Under the pieces are notes generated by a model. The model had not been told where the DNA came from, made no database searches, and saw only the letters and a list, made by a program, of their open reading frames with translations. A program made the translations under genes and the position numbers. Below, in pieces: positions 62,381 through 64,000 of a stretch of DNA of 64,000 nt. The DNA is from Anticarsia gemmatalis (Eukaryota; Arthropoda; Insecta; Lepidoptera; Erebidae): positions 4,154,001 to 4,218,000 of the forward strand of contig NC_134758.1 in NCBI RefSeq assembly GCF_050436995.1, written 5' to 3'. The first letter of the stretch is position 1, and the number at the start of each line of letters is the position of its first letter.

Positions 62381-62784
62381 AAAACTACTTTACTTACTTA
62401 AAATAAAAATAGTGGAAAATAAATTTGTTACAGATTTTTGTAAATTTCGTTCTATTCTACTAGTGTGCAAGACAGCTTCCATTAAAAGGTTCAAAACATG
62501 ACAGGAGTCAGTCACCTTTTGTGAGAGGATGTTGCGGGATTTTTAATGAAACTGACGTAGGAAAATGTTCGCGTGGGATCGACATGGGCCGAGACTTTAT
62601 GAGATTGAATACTTTTTAGCGAACATTTTTACTAGGAATTTTTGGGCGAAGTTACGGGAATTCTCATATTTGCATGTTGAAGAATGTAAACTATCTAGCG
62701 GGCTTAATTGGTTACTCCTTAAATAACTAACAGCATCGCTATGAACAAATTTTTCACTTCATGTCTTTGTGGACACATACTACC

Positions 62785-62945
62785 ATCATAGGCGCTTAGA
62801 GCCAGTTGCGCTCAGCAGTCGTTATAGGATCTGTGGGTTAAGCAACCTTTGGCGCAGCCATTCCACAGATGGGTGTCCGTATAGTGGTATTTGATCCGTC
62901 TCCTTGCGTCGGAGGACACATTAAAAGGCGATCCCGGTTGTTATA
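62785..62945 (+). repeat. Dispersed repeat fragment, class unresolved
   Basis: The GC-rich segment AGCCAGTTGCGCTCAGCAG to TCCTTGCGTCGGAGGACACA and GGCGATCCCGG resembles repeat sequence I associate with lepidopteran retroelements. No second copy is present in this window to prove it. Confidence 0.3.
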
Positions 62946-64000
62946 TAATAAATAAGACTTAATATTGCAATAAACGAAATCTCAAACTAAACAATCAGGT
63001 CATACGTCAAAAAACAGTTCACCACGTAATAAATTGAACTCATCTCAGTAGCAATAAAAAGACTAGCAGTCAAGATTGCAAACTGCAAGCACATTACTCT
63101 TAAGTTCTTCCTTGATCTGGTGTCAGAGCACGCTTCAACTTAAGACCTCAATTTTTCTCAGCATTTGAATTATTAACTTCTAGCAAAATAGTGCAAAACG
63201 TCTCTACCGCTCAGAGAAGGCGACTAGTTTTTACGACCACTAAAACTGAATGTAAAACAGTAATGTTGTAACATTTCGTATTCGTTCATCCCGACTCTTA
63301 TGCTTTACGATACTACTGAAGTATTGCTGAGGTGATTCGGGTGGCAATCTCAACTAGAAAGGTTCAAAAATACAAAGTTTGTTGAATCAAGCCAAAACTT
63401 TACTGTTTATAACGATGCCTAGAATACGAATCCAGGATAGGGCAAAGTATTTTGTAGTCTTTTTTTATTTCGGTATAATACTTTTAAAAGTATCCTTGCT
63501 AACGTGGCCTGATGTTTCGAAAGGCGCCATAACGTGTGTATATTTCAAACTGTTTTGCCTACACCATCGGGTATAAATGGTCATGTTATAAAAAATATTT
63601 ATATCGAGTAAAAACCACCATGAATTTATTATTTTCGGTTGAAAATGAAAGTTTTAACCGTCTGCGCGGTTTGAACTTGCGAAATGAAATTCACCTCAGA
63701 GTTTAATCTTTGGTGAAAGCATAAACATTTGCCGTGAGACCAAATGATATAGAGATGCACTTTGAAGAGAATATTTGAACAAACTATTCATTTCAGTTCT
63801 GCACAGATTAGTTTGCATGAGCACTGATTACTGCTATTTGAATGTTTCAAGCTTGAGTATGAGTTTGTTTATACTGTATATTACTAAGAATTCATCTAGG
63901 TACTATTAAGTATTTAATTAAATGTTATTTCGTAAGAAAAAACAAGCAAAACCCCGCAAAAGTATAACATATGTAAGTGTTTTTTTATGATGAGTTTACT
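62946..64000. other. Probable multiplexin intron, nothing recognised
   Basis: No upstream TSPN exon was found up to the window edge, so the 5' part of the multiplexin gene lies beyond 64000. Confidence 0.4.

Overview
This is eukaryotic nuclear DNA, AT-rich and full of dispersed repeats, most likely from a moth or butterfly (Lepidoptera). The reasons are short GT-AG introns, non-autonomous Helitrons of the lepidopteran type (5' TCTATACTAATATTATAAAG, 3' hairpin then GGGTCAGCTAG), tRNA-derived SINEs, and insect-type versions of the two large genes. No species can be named from the sequence alone.

Layout. Positions 1-2985 are probably the intron upstream of a plus-strand Dbl-family RhoGEF gene. 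Its last eight exons (2986-12717) encode a very long disordered serine/acidic-rich region, two pairs of cysteines, and a C-terminal DH-PH module. Positions 12.7-34.4 kb are gene-poor and hold many copies of one MITE-like family, a Helitron, SINE and LINE pieces, inverted repeats and one unidentified minus-strand terminal exon (14624-14917). Three related minus-strand genes follow. Two are tandem paralogues (34694-38037 and 39222-42270), each with a signal peptide, one thrombospondin-N/laminin-G-like (TSPN) domain and a last exon carrying a BESS-like helical motif. After a further empty stretch (42.3-50.9 kb) comes the 3' part of a multiplexin gene (collagen XV/XVIII type, Drosophila Mp; 50956-62178). 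It has the end of a TSPN domain, interrupted Gly-X-Y repeats, a trimerisation domain, a Thr/Pro hinge built of a 45-bp tandem repeat, and endostatin. Its 5' exons lie beyond the window.

Relationships. The multiplexin is a basement-membrane collagen. The two small genes downstream on the same strand look like secreted relatives of its N-terminal domain without any collagen. Their TSPN exons have diverged, but their last exons are almost identical at the DNA level (3 mismatches in about 169 bp by eye), which suggests gene conversion. The secreted TSPN-plus-BESS-like architecture is the most unusual thing in the window. The RhoGEF is an unrelated cytoplasmic signalling gene.

All exon joins were made by hand from splice consensus and reading-frame phase; every coding junction listed keeps frame. 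No transcript or database evidence was available.
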